Positions 1 through 11,107 of a stretch of DNA of 39,409 nucleotides are shown here, piece after piece. Every line of letters begins with the position of its first letter. Within the stretch, counting starts at the first letter, position 1. The stretch covers positions 1-39,409 of the forward strand of contig KV919254.1 in assembly GCA_002049455.2 (NCBI GenBank), given 5' to 3'. The translations under genes and the position numbers were made by a program. The DNA is from Porphyra umbilicalis (lineage: Eukaryota; Rhodophyta; Bangiophyceae; Bangiales; Bangiaceae). The notes under the pieces are model-generated. The model saw only the letters and a program-made list of their open reading frames with translations. It made no database searches and was not told the DNA's origin.

Positions 1-802
1 GTCTCCGGAAACGCCAGGTAGTATGCTCGGATGCGGGCGGCCGTGCTAGACAGGAACACGTGCTGCGGCAGTGCTGCCAGCAAGTCGACGGCAGAGGCGC
101 CGATTGTGTTGCCGTCCTCGGCCGCCCCGACACCTTCCCCCTCATCGTCGGTGTCGTACAAAAACTGGCCGACGAGCACACCGCCAAGGTCATCGGCCTC
201 ATGCGGCGGCGTAGCTACGCCGGCAGCACCCGAGGCGGGGACCCACCAACAGGCTGCCCCAAAGAGGCGGTCACGCCGGTGGTCAGCTCGTTGGGCGGCG
301 CGCCGCCGTTGTCGGCGCCGACACAGATCCCAGCCGTGGCGTGGTGCACAGTGGCCGTCATGTCCACGTCCTCCGTTCCCGCACCGTCGTCGACAACGGG
401 TGGGACTTGCGTGGAGCCCACATTGGCCGCGACGTTGACCGCGTTGGCGTTGGGCACCGCGTCACTGGCCGTAACCGATACGGCCCCGACCACCGACGAC
501 TGCGGCGCTCCTGCGTCCGTTGCTGCCGCTCGGCGGACCACAGAAGACGGCACGACCGCGTCGTCGGTGCCCGCAACGTCTGCGTCAAGCAGCGCGGGCC
601 CAGGCGCGCTCGCCATCGCGGCCATAGATCCGCGCTCGAAGGACTGGGAGGTAGCGGCCGCCGCCGCGGCCGCCGCCGCGCAGCGGCTCTCGTTCTTATG
701 CGACGTCTGCACGTGGCGGGCCAAGTTTGGCGTCTTGCGAAACGACATGCAGCAAAAGGGGCACGCGATGGGATACGCCGACATAGCCCGCGGCGGCGCC
801 AT
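1..802 (-). CDS. C2H2 zinc-finger protein, 3' end beyond the window (partial)
   Basis: The gene reads from an ATG at 802 (complement) toward the left edge. Near the N-terminus is one classical C2H2 finger: C14-x2-C17-x12-H30-x4-H35, followed by an Ala run and a low-complexity Ala/Val/Asp-rich tail. Such fingers bind DNA or RNA in the nucleus; no target can be inferred from a single finger. The frame ends at TAG 215-217, but another frame stays open from there to base 1 and looks protein-like (acidic DTDDEGEG stretch, then a Leu/Ala helix). A 32-nt GT...TAG segment at 215-246 would join the two frames, though that is shorter than normal introns, so a small assembly indel is equally possible. 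Upstream in-frame codons up to 952 lack an ATG, and a TATA-like box lies about 150 bp upstream, so I prefer the 802 start. The long plus-strand frame across the same DNA is Ala/Thr/Arg-rich shadow sequence. Confidence 0.6.
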
Positions 803-953
803 GGCAACGCGTCCGCGTGTGTACGGAGCGGGGATGTCGGGGACGGCGAGGCGGAGCGCCAGCACGGATGCAAGTGCAGGACCACCGTCGTGGGAGGGGC
901 GCGTGAAGTGGGGTGTCGCCTGGAAAAAGGGACCACCGGCACGCAAGTACACA

Positions 954-961
954 CATATATA
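954..961 (-). promoter_or_regulatory. TATA-like box of the C2H2 gene
   Basis: The complement reads TATATATG, an island of A/T in sequence that is otherwise about 70% GC. It lies about 150 bp upstream of the proposed ATG at 802, a plausible distance for a core promoter plus 5' leader. Position and composition are the only evidence. Confidence 0.35.
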
Positions 962-2694
962 GAGGTCCGCAGCAGCTCGGACGCGACGCCAGAACCTGCG
1001 TCAGTGCATGCCGCGGCCGCGTCACTCAGGCCACCCGCTTACGGACCACACGGCCCCCAACGATGAATGTGGAGGGCGACTCTCGCCCCCACTCCCAGCG
1101 CCAGGGTGCACGATGCAGCGCCGGTTCGACGATAGGGCCCTCTCAGCGGCCGCCAACTGACCGCACTCCCTAGACTGCCGCAGGCATGGCACCCAACCCC
1201 ATCCGTCGCCTCGCGCGCTAGATTCACCAGAGGCAGGTGTTGGCCGCCCATCTGACCGTCGACCGTGCTTGCCGCCGCCGATCACCCCGCACAGGAGCAG
1301 CGTCCCAGACTCCACCACCCCCCCCCCTCACGCTGCCCTCTGGCGACGCGCGCTACCGCACGTCCACTTACAGGCAACCGTTCGCGGTGTGACCGCGACC
1401 GCGCAGCCTGATGCGCGAGCGGCACAGAGCCGAGAGCTTGGCCGTATTGGGGCAAAAGGCGCCAGTTGGTGGGCCCGACGACTCGTTGGTGCATCGTCCG
1501 GAAGCGGACCGAGATCTGGGAGGCGCAAGCGGCGTGCCGTTCTCGCCGACGATGCACCGTCCAAGTCAAAAAACGATCTTGAGCGTTGCAGCCGGAGGAG
1601 TGCGCCACGGACGAAGGCTGCGCTCAAATCGGCGACGAGCAAAGTTCTCTCTCAGACACGTGCAGATGACGCCCAAGAAAAGAATTGACGACTGATTTCA
1701 GCCGAACAGTGGAGTGGCGTCAGACACTTGTATGTTGTCTGGCACAAGTTCTCCGCAAAAAAGGGGGGCTTGTGACGTCCGATGCAATTCGACTGCGCAT
1801 GTTTGCCAATGGAATAGCGTCCTGCACGTTGTAGCACCCTCGAACACTGGTTCTGTCGAAGGCAATTATCAATCATGCGCGTTGACATCAAGTTTTTGAG
1901 AACGTCCTCAGTCTTCACACTCGACGTCGGTGTGTTTGGGGCACGACGCAGATCGCTGTCCTCGGCAGTCGTCAGCACAGTTCGGCCGGCCCGCGCCACG
2001 CGGAAACTGCGACTGTACGTGCCCGAGCCTTCCCCGAGCTGCTGCCTCGCCGCCACTTCTGTGCTCCTCCCCGGAGCCCACCGGCATGGCAATCTGTCGC
2101 AACGCGTTCTCGCCCCGGCCGTCGCGCGTGTCTTTTTTCTGGCTGTCCCCGCTTGCCAACACAACCGCCTGTGTCCCCCATCCTCCGTGACGGTCTTCGA
2201 CGACGGTCCGGTGGCGGTGTCTGCGCTTGGCATCGCGCGAGCGAGGCACGCTCCGCGTGGCTTGCTCTCCACGCCGCCGTCCTGTTGCGCGCGCCCCCCC
2301 CCCCCACCCCCTCGTATCGCGCGCTTTGAGCAGATGTCGCCGTTTACCCGCTTGCCTTGGCCGCTTGTGCGGCCGGCGCACACTTTCATGTGTGTTGTGG
2401 ACCCCTTCTCTGACGGTGAGGCTCCCACGCGGGTGCCGTAGCGACATGCCCTGCTGGCAACGAGCGGCAAGGCGCCGAGGACCGCGCGGGTGCGGATCTG
2501 GCAGTATCGCATAAGAGCGCCTGCCGTGAGCCGTCTGGCAGCTAAACTAACTCTCCACCACTTGACCGCCGCCCGCAACCCACTCCCTCACCTCGCCACT
2601 GCCGTCGTCTGTTCCCAACCACCTCTCCCTCCCTGATCCGGTCCCCCTCCCACGACTCATCTCCGGGGTAGAGCCGCCGCCGCCACCGGCCGCA
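962..2694. other. Intergenic region, no supported gene
   Basis: This stretch lies between two divergently oriented genes. Open frames on both strands (for example 1875-2441 plus and 1652-2578 minus) have no domain, no convincing start context and skewed composition. Bases 1695-1900 are distinctly lower in GC. Bases 2545-2690 form a C/T-rich leader just before the ATG of the next gene, so that gene's promoter is probably within the last few hundred bases. Confidence 0.4.
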
Positions 2695-5464
2695 ATGGTC
2701 GCACTTTGCGCTTTTGTGCGGGCTTCAGCGCTCGCGTACGTCAACAATCAAGGCGGCAACACGTCGGCGCCTGATGGGGCGGGTTCCGCCAGTTTCATGG
2801 CGGGACTGCACTACGCTTCGGCAGTGGCGACTCCGCAGGCTGGTGCTGAGGGCCGTCCCCCTACGCCACCGCGCTACGCGCAGGGTGTTCGGTCCGCGCC
2901 GCCGGCGCTGAGCGCCCTTGCCACGTGGCCCCACGCTCACGCGTCTGGGTCCGCGGGCGCGTTCCTCCCGCCTCGGGGTGCGCTTGACGCGAACCTTCTG
3001 GGGAACCGTGCCCACACCATGGGACCATCATCCCCTTATGGCCATGGCGGAGGCAGTGGCGTGGCTTTGACGTCGGCCGCCTCACGTCCGTCGTTGCTCG
3101 CAACCGCGGCGGGAGTGGCGTCTGCGCCCCAGTACGGAAGTGGCGGCGGCGGCGCAGCCGCTTTGGGCGCTGCGGCGGGGCACCAAACCACGTTGTCTGT
3201 AGTGGAGCAAGGCACCGGGTCGTCAGCGTACGCGCCTTTCTGCGGTCCGCATGGCCGTCTTCATTTCCCTGTACCGCAGGGGGAGCCCGCGGCGAACTCC
3301 TTTACGCGCCGGGGCCCTGTCGACGATGACGACGATGACGAGGAGGTCGGCGACGAAGGGGATGAGGCGCACACGCCGCACGGCTCGCCGGGGCCGGCGT
3401 CGCCGCGACCCATGGCGGGGGTCCTTCCGACGGCGCCAACTCACAAGAAGCGACGCGGCGCTGCAACGACGCGCTGCTCGCCACTAAGCGCGTCTCAGAC
3501 GCGGCGCGGGGAGCCTCTGGGAGCTGGTGGGGTCGCCACTGCCTCCGGTGCGGCAGTCGGTGCGGGCGGCTGTGCCGGCGTCGGAGGCGGTCCATTGCAG
3601 CAGCCGCGTGCCGGGTCGTTGGCAGCGACCGGCGCGCGCTCGCCTGCAAGTGGCGCCGCGTCGCCGCGTTCGCGCGGGAGGTCAACGCCCGCCAGCGGCG
3701 CAACACCGCCCGCCCGCGCTGGCGGTGCGTCATCGACGGCAGTAGCGGGTGGTACCGCGTCCGCGGGTCTCGTCACGGTCACCCACGTCAACGAAATCGT
3801 GCGGACCACAGGCGTCGGCTTGTCTAGTGTGCGCCGCGAGATGACCACCCTACGCAAGGAGGTCGCAATCATGAACAGCCAGCTGCGGGCGGTGACTAAG
3901 AAGGTAGACGACGTTGCTGTACTGGCTGACCGCTTGACGGCGTCGCTCGTTTTTCAACGCCGCACTCTTGTCACAATGTCGGGCGACATCACTTCGGTGT
4001 TGTCGGACACTGCTGCGAACCGAGCGGCTGCGTCGCCACCTGCGACGGGCGGCGCGGAGGAGGTTCGTGGAGGGCGCACGGCTGGTCGTTGCGCTGGTGC
4101 CGATGCTGAAACGGCGGTGCGCACGGAAGAGCAGGATGCCCAGTGGGTCCTTGATCTCAAGGTATGTTTATTTTCGACAGGTACCTCGAGTGGGACTGCC
4201 TCTGGACCGGGGTGCGCGGTGGGCTGCATCCGTTCTCGTTCTGCATGTGGAGGTTGACGTGCGACGATTCTCTTGGGGCCTGTTCGACGCTGTCGACGCC
4301 CTGGATCTCTTTTTTCTTTCGACGACTGACTATACTGCTCCACATTGGCCTCGCTTTCGTGCGCTTCTTGACTTGCTTCCGCATGGCCTCCTGCAGCCCA
4401 AGGTTGTAGAGTTTCTGCTGCACATGTTTGGGCGCCCGCGCGGCCCCGCCGACGTGTGGGTGGACATCTCCGATGTCAACGTCTTCATGCAAAAGTGGGC
4501 GGCAGAGCGCTTCCATGTCGCCGACCGCGAGGCGGACAAGATGCTGTCGGGTCGCTGGAACCTGCCGCAGCGCCGACGCCACGTGCCTACCGCGGCGCTG
4601 ACGGGCGACGCGCCAAACGTCGAGTACGTCGTCCCCGTCCGCCCCAGCAAAACCATGGCTTACCGCTACCTGCACCGGGCGGTTTCGCATTTTTATCAAC
4701 GCATCGGCAACAAGGCCGTCTCGGCGTTTTCCACGTTCGTCAACGACCAGGCGGGGTTGGGCACCCTGCAGCGCACCCGTGGCACGCGCACAAAGTTCGA
4801 GGTGGTGTTCGCGCCAGACGAGGCGGCCGACCTGCTCGTCAACGACACCTTCATCACCGACCTCGTCTACCGCGCGGGGGTCGTTCGAGCGCTGCATGTC
4901 GTATTTTCGGTGCTCGGTGTGCTTCATCTCTACTCCGAGGCCGGCGCTGCGCCCGGCAGTGCGCATGCTATTGCTTGTCTCACGGCGCACTTTGCGTTGG
5001 TGTGCACGAAGATCAGGGCGTGCTTGAAGAAGCGCGCGGCCAGCGATTCCGACGACGAGGACGCGGTCGACACGACGCCCGGCCTCAACGGGGGCCACCG
5101 CGCGGAATGGGTTGATGAGTTGGCCACTGTTCGCCGCCTGTTGGCGCGGCAAGGCAACCGCACCTGCAATGGCCTGCGCCTGACGGACGGTGAACAGCCG
5201 CGTCGGGACGACCCGTCGTACCGCGAGCACTCGGCGCGGCCCTCGGCGGCCAACCACGCGCCGCATGTTCGCAACGCTCCCTTGGCTGTCAACGACGCCA
5301 TGCACGCCACCGGCGCGGTCGTGAACAGCTCGGTTGGTGGTCATGGCAATGGCGAGGAGCCGCTGGATGCGGACGCGTCCGGGCCAATGGAGCAGGAGGC
5401 CGTGGCCGCTGCACATGCTGCCGTTGCTCACACCATGGCGGGGACGTACGAGGAGGTGGAGTGA
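2695..5464 (+). CDS. Two-exon gene of unknown function with coiled coil
   Basis: Exon 1 is 2695-4161 and starts at an ATG after a C/T-rich leader. Exon 2 is 4253-5464, ending in TGA. The intron 4162-4252 (91 nt) has a strong GTATGT donor, a pyrimidine-rich 3' part and an AG acceptor; it is phase 0 and joins frame 1 to frame 2 without a stop, giving about 892 residues. The first 350 residues are low-complexity Gly/Ala/Ser/Pro with an acidic DDDDDDEE patch near residue 210. Residues ~360-445 look like a coiled coil (regular Leu/Val heptads around VRREMTTLRKEVAIMNSQL). The exon-2 part is well-folded-looking, with Trp/Phe-rich helices and a second acidic patch (SDSDDEDA). I recognise no family. 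A closer AG at 4180 would also keep the frame but gives an implausible 19-nt intron. The Ala/His-rich C-terminus is duplicated just past the stop. Confidence 0.7.
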
Positions 5465-6144
5465 GCGCATGCTGCTGTTGCTCACGCCATGGCGCGCGGG
5501 CGACAGACTCTTTGTTACTCTTTGTTTTTTAGTAGTATGCCGGTCGACATAGTCAAGCCGTACCCCGTGAGGGCGGCGGCCCCACCGTAGTTCTTGTGTT
5601 TTGTCGCACTGCGTGCTGCCGCACCATAACTTCGTCACTCTTTATGGGGTGCGTCGCACTCCCGGTGAGTCGCGCAACAAAGTGCATATGTCACTGGTCC
5701 AAAAAAATGGCACCTGACGGCAGGACGACAGCCCAAAAAGAACAGGCGACGCGCCGTACGGCGGCCCTGCGGCCAGGCGCATCGTCGAAGAATAAATGCA
5801 CGGGCGCGCCAATGAATTTTTGGTCGATCACATCGGTCCTTATCGATTCGACTGCTAGCAGTTTAAGCCCATGGAGGTCGCCAAAACTGCCGAGAACACG
5901 AGACTAGAGCCATGCACCTGAACAGGTCTTGGACGGGAGTCGCTCCCGTTCAGATTCCGGTTCAAAGACGGGAGGGTGAACGGGAGTGGCTCCCGTTTAG
6001 GGTGTCGACTTTTGTGACGGTCATGGACGCGGGGAGCGGCGTCGGCGCCGGTCGGGGAGGCGGCCGGCGCCGCGCGCAACGGCGAAGGGGCGCCCCGCGG
6101 CAGTGTCGGCCCTGACGGCACCCGCTGGACCCCAGCGCAGTACA
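5465..6144. other. Intergenic region 3' of the two-exon gene
   Basis: No gene is supported. The first ~125 bases continue the frame of the upstream gene past its TGA until TAG 5588-5590. They include a near-copy (5465-5494) of the coding bases 5411-5440. The rest, up to the foldback element, shows no conserved feature; open frames on either strand are short or Arg-rich. Confidence 0.4.
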
Positions 6145-6500
6145 CCTCGTTGCTGGATCCACCACGAGCCCGTTTTCCCCCAAATCGCTCGTACAAAAAC
6201 TTGCACGACCCCTCGTAAACGCATGTACGAGGCGTTTTTCTTGTGAAAAACATGTTGAAACATGCATACGTTTGCATGATAGCCTTTTGCAATGACTTCT
6301 TGGATGCACCAGAAGCCTCTTTGAGAGCGCCTCCTACAGTCGTGACCGACATGGTCAAAGTGCGCTGGTGCAAACGTACACATGTTTCAACATGTTTTTC
6401 ACAAGAAAACCGCCTTGTACAGGCGTTTACGAGGGGTCGTTCAAGTTTTGTGCGAGCGATTTGGGGGAAAAACGGGCTCGTGGTGGATCTAGCAACGAGG
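6145..6500. mobile_element. Foldback/MITE-like element with 132-bp inverted arms
   Basis: Bases 6145-6276 and 6369-6500 are inverted copies of each other, about 92% identical by eye (single-base changes and two one-base indels), separated by a 92-bp unrelated spacer. The outer ends read CCTCGTTGCT... and ...AGCAACGAGG. Such long, near-complete inverted arms with a short loop are typical of foldback or MITE-type non-autonomous DNA transposons. No coding capacity is seen. I could not identify a target-site duplication; the right end abuts the next MITE directly at 6501, so the right junction may have been altered. Confidence 0.65.
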
Positions 6501-6665
6501 TATTGCAGCCTTTCTGATTCTGGCCGATCCGGACAAGAACAACCAACAGTCCGCACAACTTCTGATTGGTCGAGAGGTCTTATCCGGCCGGATTGATGGC
6601 TGTCATGCATCTGTTCTGCACAGTTGTTCTCGTCGGGATCGGCCAAAGTTGGGGAGACTGCAATA
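6501..6665. mobile_element. Diverged copy of the TATTGC MITE family
   Basis: This 165-bp segment begins TATTGCAG and ends CTGCAATA. Its ends are imperfect inverted repeats (both contain GGCCGATC followed by a stretch like GACAAGAACAAC/GACGAGAACAAC). The same termini, including TATTGC and GGCCGAT, bound the two 176-bp elements at 26900 and 35593, so this looks like an older family member. The terminal TA on each side fits a TA target duplication. It contains no gene. Confidence 0.55.
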
Positions 6666-6751
6666 CACTGCGCAGGGTGGTTTGCTCCAAAGGGCAGTCC
6701 ATCCCAAAGACGGCCGAGGCGCACCCTGCGGGGTCCATGGCGCAGTGGTGC

Positions 6752-7729
6752 TTATCGTGTGTTCACGCGCAAACGCGCAATTCTTGTAAGAAGCTCACAC
6801 GGGGAGCCGACCTCCCCAAACCGCACGCACGTCGAGCCCGTGCCCGGCCGCCCCGGTGGCGCCGGCGGCAGACACCCCACATAGCTGTCGCCACACTCGC
6901 GTGGCTCCGCCGCGTCGCACGGGGCGCCCATGACGGGGGCCCCACACACGCCCCGTCGTCCCGAGGGGCACGGCCGGTCTTGGGCACAGACGCCCCCCGT
7001 CGCCGGGTCGATGCACCGCAGGTTTGGGGCGGGGAAGCACCCGACAAACGGTAGGCCACAATGACCGCCGGGCTCCAACCGGCGAACGCACCCTGTATCG
7101 TCGCACACCAGGCCGCGGCGGCAGGGTTGCCGCGAGAGGTCCTCCCGACACGGGCCACCGAGGTCGCCTGTCGCCGCCGGAGGCGGCGGCGGGCGCGTCG
7201 GCGCCGCCGTGCGCGCGGATGCGCCGGGGGATGGGGCGGCCGACGAGCAGGGTGTCTTGAACGGTGCTCGGCGGGGGGGGGCGGGGGGGATGCCACCCCC
7301 CGCACCCGCCGACGTGCCACCGGCGGGCGGCACGACGCCGACCAGGGGCGCCCCAGTGACGGCTGGGAGCGCACCGCCGCCAACGGCGGGCGACGCGCGT
7401 GGCGTGCCGGTGGGCGTCGCCGACGCGGCGGGTGGGGCGACGGACGGCTGCGGCGGAAAGCGCGGCACGGTGGTCCCCACGGGGAACGCCCGTGCCGGCG
7501 CGCCGCCACGGGGCGGAGGCGGCAGCGGCGGTGACGGCGCGTGCTTGCCACCCCCTGCATACGGATGCGGCGGCGCCGTCGACGGGGCCGCCCCGGCGGC
7601 GGCGCCCGCCCGCTCGCCCGCCGCCATGGAGGCGAGGACGCCGAGCACCGCGGCGGCAGCGGCGGCGGCCACTGCGACGGCGGTGGTGGTGGCCACGCAC
7701 CCGACGCGCGCCCCACGGCAGCGTGCCAT
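6752..7729 (-). CDS. Secreted cysteine-rich protein (proline-rich linker, repeated Cys module)
   Basis: The ATG at 7729 opens a 325-residue frame whose start (MARCRGARVGC, then an Ala/Val/Leu hydrophobic run to about residue 35) is a signal peptide or signal anchor. Residues 40-190 are Pro/Ala/Gly-rich spacer. Residues 194-311 hold 15 cysteines; the first eight follow C-x8-C-x5-C-x4-C-x9-C-x6-C-x7-C-x8-C, nearly the module found twice in the gene at 18195. An extracellular or wall-associated disulfide-rich protein is inferred; no enzyme motif is seen. The C-terminus stops shortly after C311, where a second module seems to begin again (C301-x9-C311). The TGTGAGC at that point is also a good splice donor, so a further exon toward the MITE at 6665 is possible. 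In-frame codons upstream of the ATG are low complexity. Confidence 0.6.
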   Translation of the reverse strand: MARCRGARVGCVATTTAVAVAAAAAAAVLGVLASMAAGERAGAAAGAAPSTAPPHPYAGGGKHAPSPPLPPPPRGGAPARAFPVGTTVPRFPPQPSVAPPAASATPTGTPRASPAVGGGALPAVTGAPLVGVVPPAGGTSAGAGGGIPPAPPRRAPFKTPCSSAAPSPGASARTAAPTRPPPPPAATGDLGGPCREDLSRQPCRRGLVCDDTGCVRRLEPGGHCGLPFVGCFPAPNLRCIDPATGGVCAQDRPCPSGRRGVCGAPVMGAPCDAAEPRECGDSYVGCLPPAPPGRPGTGSTCVRFGEVGSPCELLTRIARLRVNTR

Positions 7730-9413
7730 GCCGGTCGCTTGCGGCGTCGGGTGGCGGCCCCTCGGGGGGTCGAGGGGGGAAGACAGGGGGGGGGGGGGGG
7801 GGCGCTGACGCCGGCCAACCGGCACCCCGCCACCGTCGGCGGTGGCGGCGGCGGCGGCGGTAACGACGGCAGCGCCAGTCACACGGGCCGGGCCGTGGCG
7901 TGCGCGTCAGCGGGTGGCGGCGACGGCGGGCGGCGGGCGACGGCGGCCACGCCGCGTCGGTGTCGGTGCCACGACGCCAAATGCCGCCCCTGCCGGTGAC
8001 GCGGGGCCGCCGCGGCCGCTTTTGTACACCCCGCCGCAGGCAGACGGCCGGCGCAACGGTGGCTGAGACGGCCGTGTCGGCCGTGTCGGCCGCGGCGCCA
8101 TCGACGTCACGGGCGTGTGAGGAGAGCGCGGGGGCGACGACCCCCGCACGGGGGAGGCGCGCCGGGGGCCGCTGGACGGCCTACCCCCGCCCTCCTGCCT
8201 CCCGCGCGGGGCCACGGGCCGCCGACATGGCCGCCGCCCGCGCCGCCGTCGGCGCGACCCGCCGCGCGGCGGCGGTCAGTGGCGGCAGCCGGGGCCAATG
8301 GCGGCGGCGGCTGTGGACGGCGGCCACACGCGGGGGAGGGCGGGGGGGGCTCAACCACCGCGGGAGCGGCGGGGAAGCGGCGCACCCAGCACGCCGCCCT
8401 GAGCGGGGGGGGGGGGGGGGGGGGGAGGGGGCCGCCCGGGGAGGGGCACTGGGCGGGGGCGCGGGCGGACACACGACGGGGGCGGCGCTTTTCCCCGCCG
8501 CCCGCGGGGGCGCCACCCCGCGCGCCGCGCGCGGCGGGCGTGGCCACGGCGCAAGCCGACCCGCGGCGGGCGTCGCACGGGCGCAGGCGCCGCGTGGCGC
8601 CGCCGCCGCCGCGGTGCCCGCCGCACGCCGCCCGTGGGGGTCTGCGGGTGCCGTCGGCGGCGCCGCCGGTGCCGCCGGCGGGGCGGGGGCGACCGGGTGC
8701 GCCGCGGCGCCGCGGCGCCGCGCAACCGCGTCACGCGCGTCTGGGTGGGGGGGGGGGGGGGGGTCGGGGGGGGGGGGGTGGTGGTGGAGGCGGTCGACGC
8801 GCCCCCGCCGCACCCAGCGCGCGCCCCGCGGGCGCGTCGCCGTGGGCGGCCGAGACGGGGGGCGTGCCGTGCCGGTGGCGGCGGCGGCCGCCGGGGGCCC
8901 CCGGCCCCCGCCCGCCCCCCGAGGGGGGGGGGCGCCGCCGCCGCACCGCGGCGGCGAGCAGACCAGAGGGCGGCGCGCGCAGGGGGGGGCGTGACGCCGC
9001 GCGCGCCCGCGGCGTGCGGCACGCTGGACGGCGGCGGCGGCGTCGGCGCCGGCGGCGGCGGCGTCCCGCTCCGCCGACGGCCGGCGGCATGGACCGTACG
9101 GTTCTGTATTGCAGCACCGCTGTGTGGTGATCCCGCAATGGGGGGAGTGGCGCGCTGTCAAGCACGCGTCAGCCGATTCATCGGGCGGGAGTGGGCGCCA
9201 AGTTCACCAAAAAGCACCCCTGGTCGGCACTGTTTTTCGGCCCTCGGTCGAGGTTGCTCCACGCGCGGGCGCGCCGCCGGAGGCGCGCAACTCGTCCGCG
9301 GCCGTCGACAGAGGGCGCGTCTCTGCCGCCTCGACGCGGGGCCCCCTGTGCCGACGCACCCGCCCGCCTCGCGGTGCGCTTCTCCGCCGGTTCCCGCACC
9401 CGTCGCGCCGCCC
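7730..9413. other. Extremely GC-rich stretch without a supported gene
   Basis: GC is very high here and G homopolymers of 10-20 bases recur (around 7787-7801, 8407-8424, 8747-8779). Nearly every frame is open on both strands because A/T-bearing stop codons are scarce. All translations are Arg/Gly/Pro/Ala runs with no domain, so long frames carry no weight here. The promoter of the minus-strand secreted protein must be in the lower part. A damaged gene with several homopolymer indels cannot be excluded. Confidence 0.4.
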
Positions 9414-10262
9414 ATGGGCGAGCGCAAGTGCATGGGGCTGCTCACGCAGGGGCCCCGTTGCCCGCACTGTAGCTCCAAGGCGAGAGTCGCGACGGGGGCG
9501 CCCGCTGCGGCGGTACGACCGACCCGGCCCAAGACGCCCACAGGCCAAAGCCACCCCACAGGTCCTTTTGTTGCGTGCGTGCGAGGTGCACGTCACCCGC
9601 CGCAGCAGCACCCCATCCGGAAAGCGGTGCGCGCGGCCGCGCCGTCGCCCATGACGCCGTCAGCCCCGCTGCTTGCCCGCCGCGCGCCCCGACCGCCGCC
9701 AGCCACTGCAGGCAGCCCCGAGCCAGACGGTCGACCGTCCCCTCTGCACGGCCCACTGTGCCGCGTCCGTTGGCGACGCGAAACGACTGCGCGACGCTGG
9801 CGCCCGCCGACCGACGGCGGACCCCGCCCCGACGCGCAAGGCAACGCCCGTCGACGGTCGCGCGGCCAGCGGCCGCCCCGCCCGCCACGGGGTCGACCCG
9901 CCCGGCGCCGCGACGGCCGCCGCGGCGGCCTCTGCCGCCGCGGCGCTCCCCCCGCACCGCCGACGACGGTGGGGCGGCGGGGAGCGCGGGACCGGCGGGG
10001 GCAGCCGCCCCCCCCCGCCGCCGTCCCCACCGACCGGCGGCGCGCGCGGCGGCGACCGTGTCCCGTCGGGTGCCGGGCGGCGCCGCGGGGGGGACGGCCG
10101 CGCCGGCGGGCGGCGGCGCGGCGGCGGCGCCCCCGCGAGGTGCGACCGGGCCGCCCGCGGTGCCACCGTCGCCCGTGTCGCCCGCGCACCCCTGCGATTG
10201 GTCCGCCGCGGAGATCTGGCAGCTGCGCGGGGCGGTGGGGCGCCCGCTCCGAGGGGCCTCTG
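9414..10262 (+). CDS. Hypothetical Cys/His-motif protein, reading frame broken at least twice
   Basis: An ATG at 9414 opens a plausible N-terminus with C-x9-C-x2-C (KCMGLLTQGPRCPHC). The frame becomes Arg-rich near 9700, where the next frame turns protein-like (LCTAHCAASVGDAKRLRD, about 9740-9960). A third frame carries HPCDWSAAEIWQLRGAVG at about 10187-10240. These three pieces, in order on one strand, suggest one gene with two frame breaks, possibly from indels in G/C runs, or with short introns. The Cys/His arrangement would suit zinc binding. I recognise no family. It lies just upstream of, and may belong with, the gene starting at 10583. Because GC-rich DNA keeps all frames open, this call is tentative. 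Confidence 0.3.
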
Positions 10263-10582
10263 CACGCGGGGGGGGGGGGGGGTCACCCCGCCGCCGACGG
10301 TGACCGTGCCCCGCCGTCGCGGCGCCGCGGCGCCGACTGCCGCCCATTGCCCGAGCGCCGCGGCCGCCCCCCCCCCCCGCTCCTTCCACCCCCCTCCCCC
10401 CCCCCCCCATTCCCCCCCGGCGCCTTCCGTGGCACCCCCTTGACACACTTCCTCCTCCTCATTCTTCTCCTTTGCACCGCCCCCCTCTTCCCCCAACACC
10501 GCCGTCCGCGTCGCGGCCGCCGCGGCCGCCCGCCGCGCGGCGCGCCCCCCCCTCCCCCCCCCCCCCCCCCCCCCCGCCCGCC

Positions 10583-11068
10583 ATGGCGTCTGCCTTTGTC
10601 CCCCTCGCGGGCGCCAGCCGCCCCCCCCCCCCCCCACCCGTCAGTCGCCCCGACCCGCAGCCGCGCGTCGGTGGCGTGTGGGTGGATCGGCACCCGCCCC
10701 GCCGTGTCGGCGGCGGCGGCCGCGCGGCGGGCGGCCGCCCGCGCGGCCCCCCGTGGCGCCCGGTCGCCGGCGGCCGCCGCCGCAGCAACGTCGGCGGCGG
10801 CAGCGTCTGCGGGGGATGGTCCCCCCCCCCCCCCCCCCCCCCCCCTCCCCCTCGCCGGCGGCGGCGGCGGCGGCGCCGCTGGCCGGCGGCACCCTCGGCT
10901 GGAGCGCCACCTCCCCCGCGCGCAAGTACCACGACGTGGCCACGGGGTGCGCCGCCGCCCGCCGCGTGGCGCCCGAGTTGTGGCGCGTCGGCAATGAGCC
11001 GCCGGACGCGGGGTGGTCCCTGTGCTCCCATTGTGAAAAGCAGCGGCGAAAGGCGGCGGCGGCGGCGG

Positions 11069-11107
<39 letters not shown>

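Noticed and set aside
1652..2578. A 308-codon minus-strand frame
   Set aside because: No ATG-supported start, no domain and low-complexity Arg/Gly stretches. The part near 1690-1900 looks slightly protein-like but is too weak to call.
4157..5638. A 493-codon minus-strand frame opposite exon 2
   Set aside because: It is the antisense of a better plus-strand gene with a good intron and start, and has Arg/His-rich shadow composition.
8117..9161. Several 300-residue frames on both strands
   Set aside because: Arg/Gly/Pro runs in GC-extreme DNA where stops are rare. No domain, no consistent strand.
8634..10997. A 787-codon plus-strand frame
   Set aside because: Most of it is Arg-rich shadow. 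Only the segment beginning at ATG 9414 looks like protein, and that changes frame.
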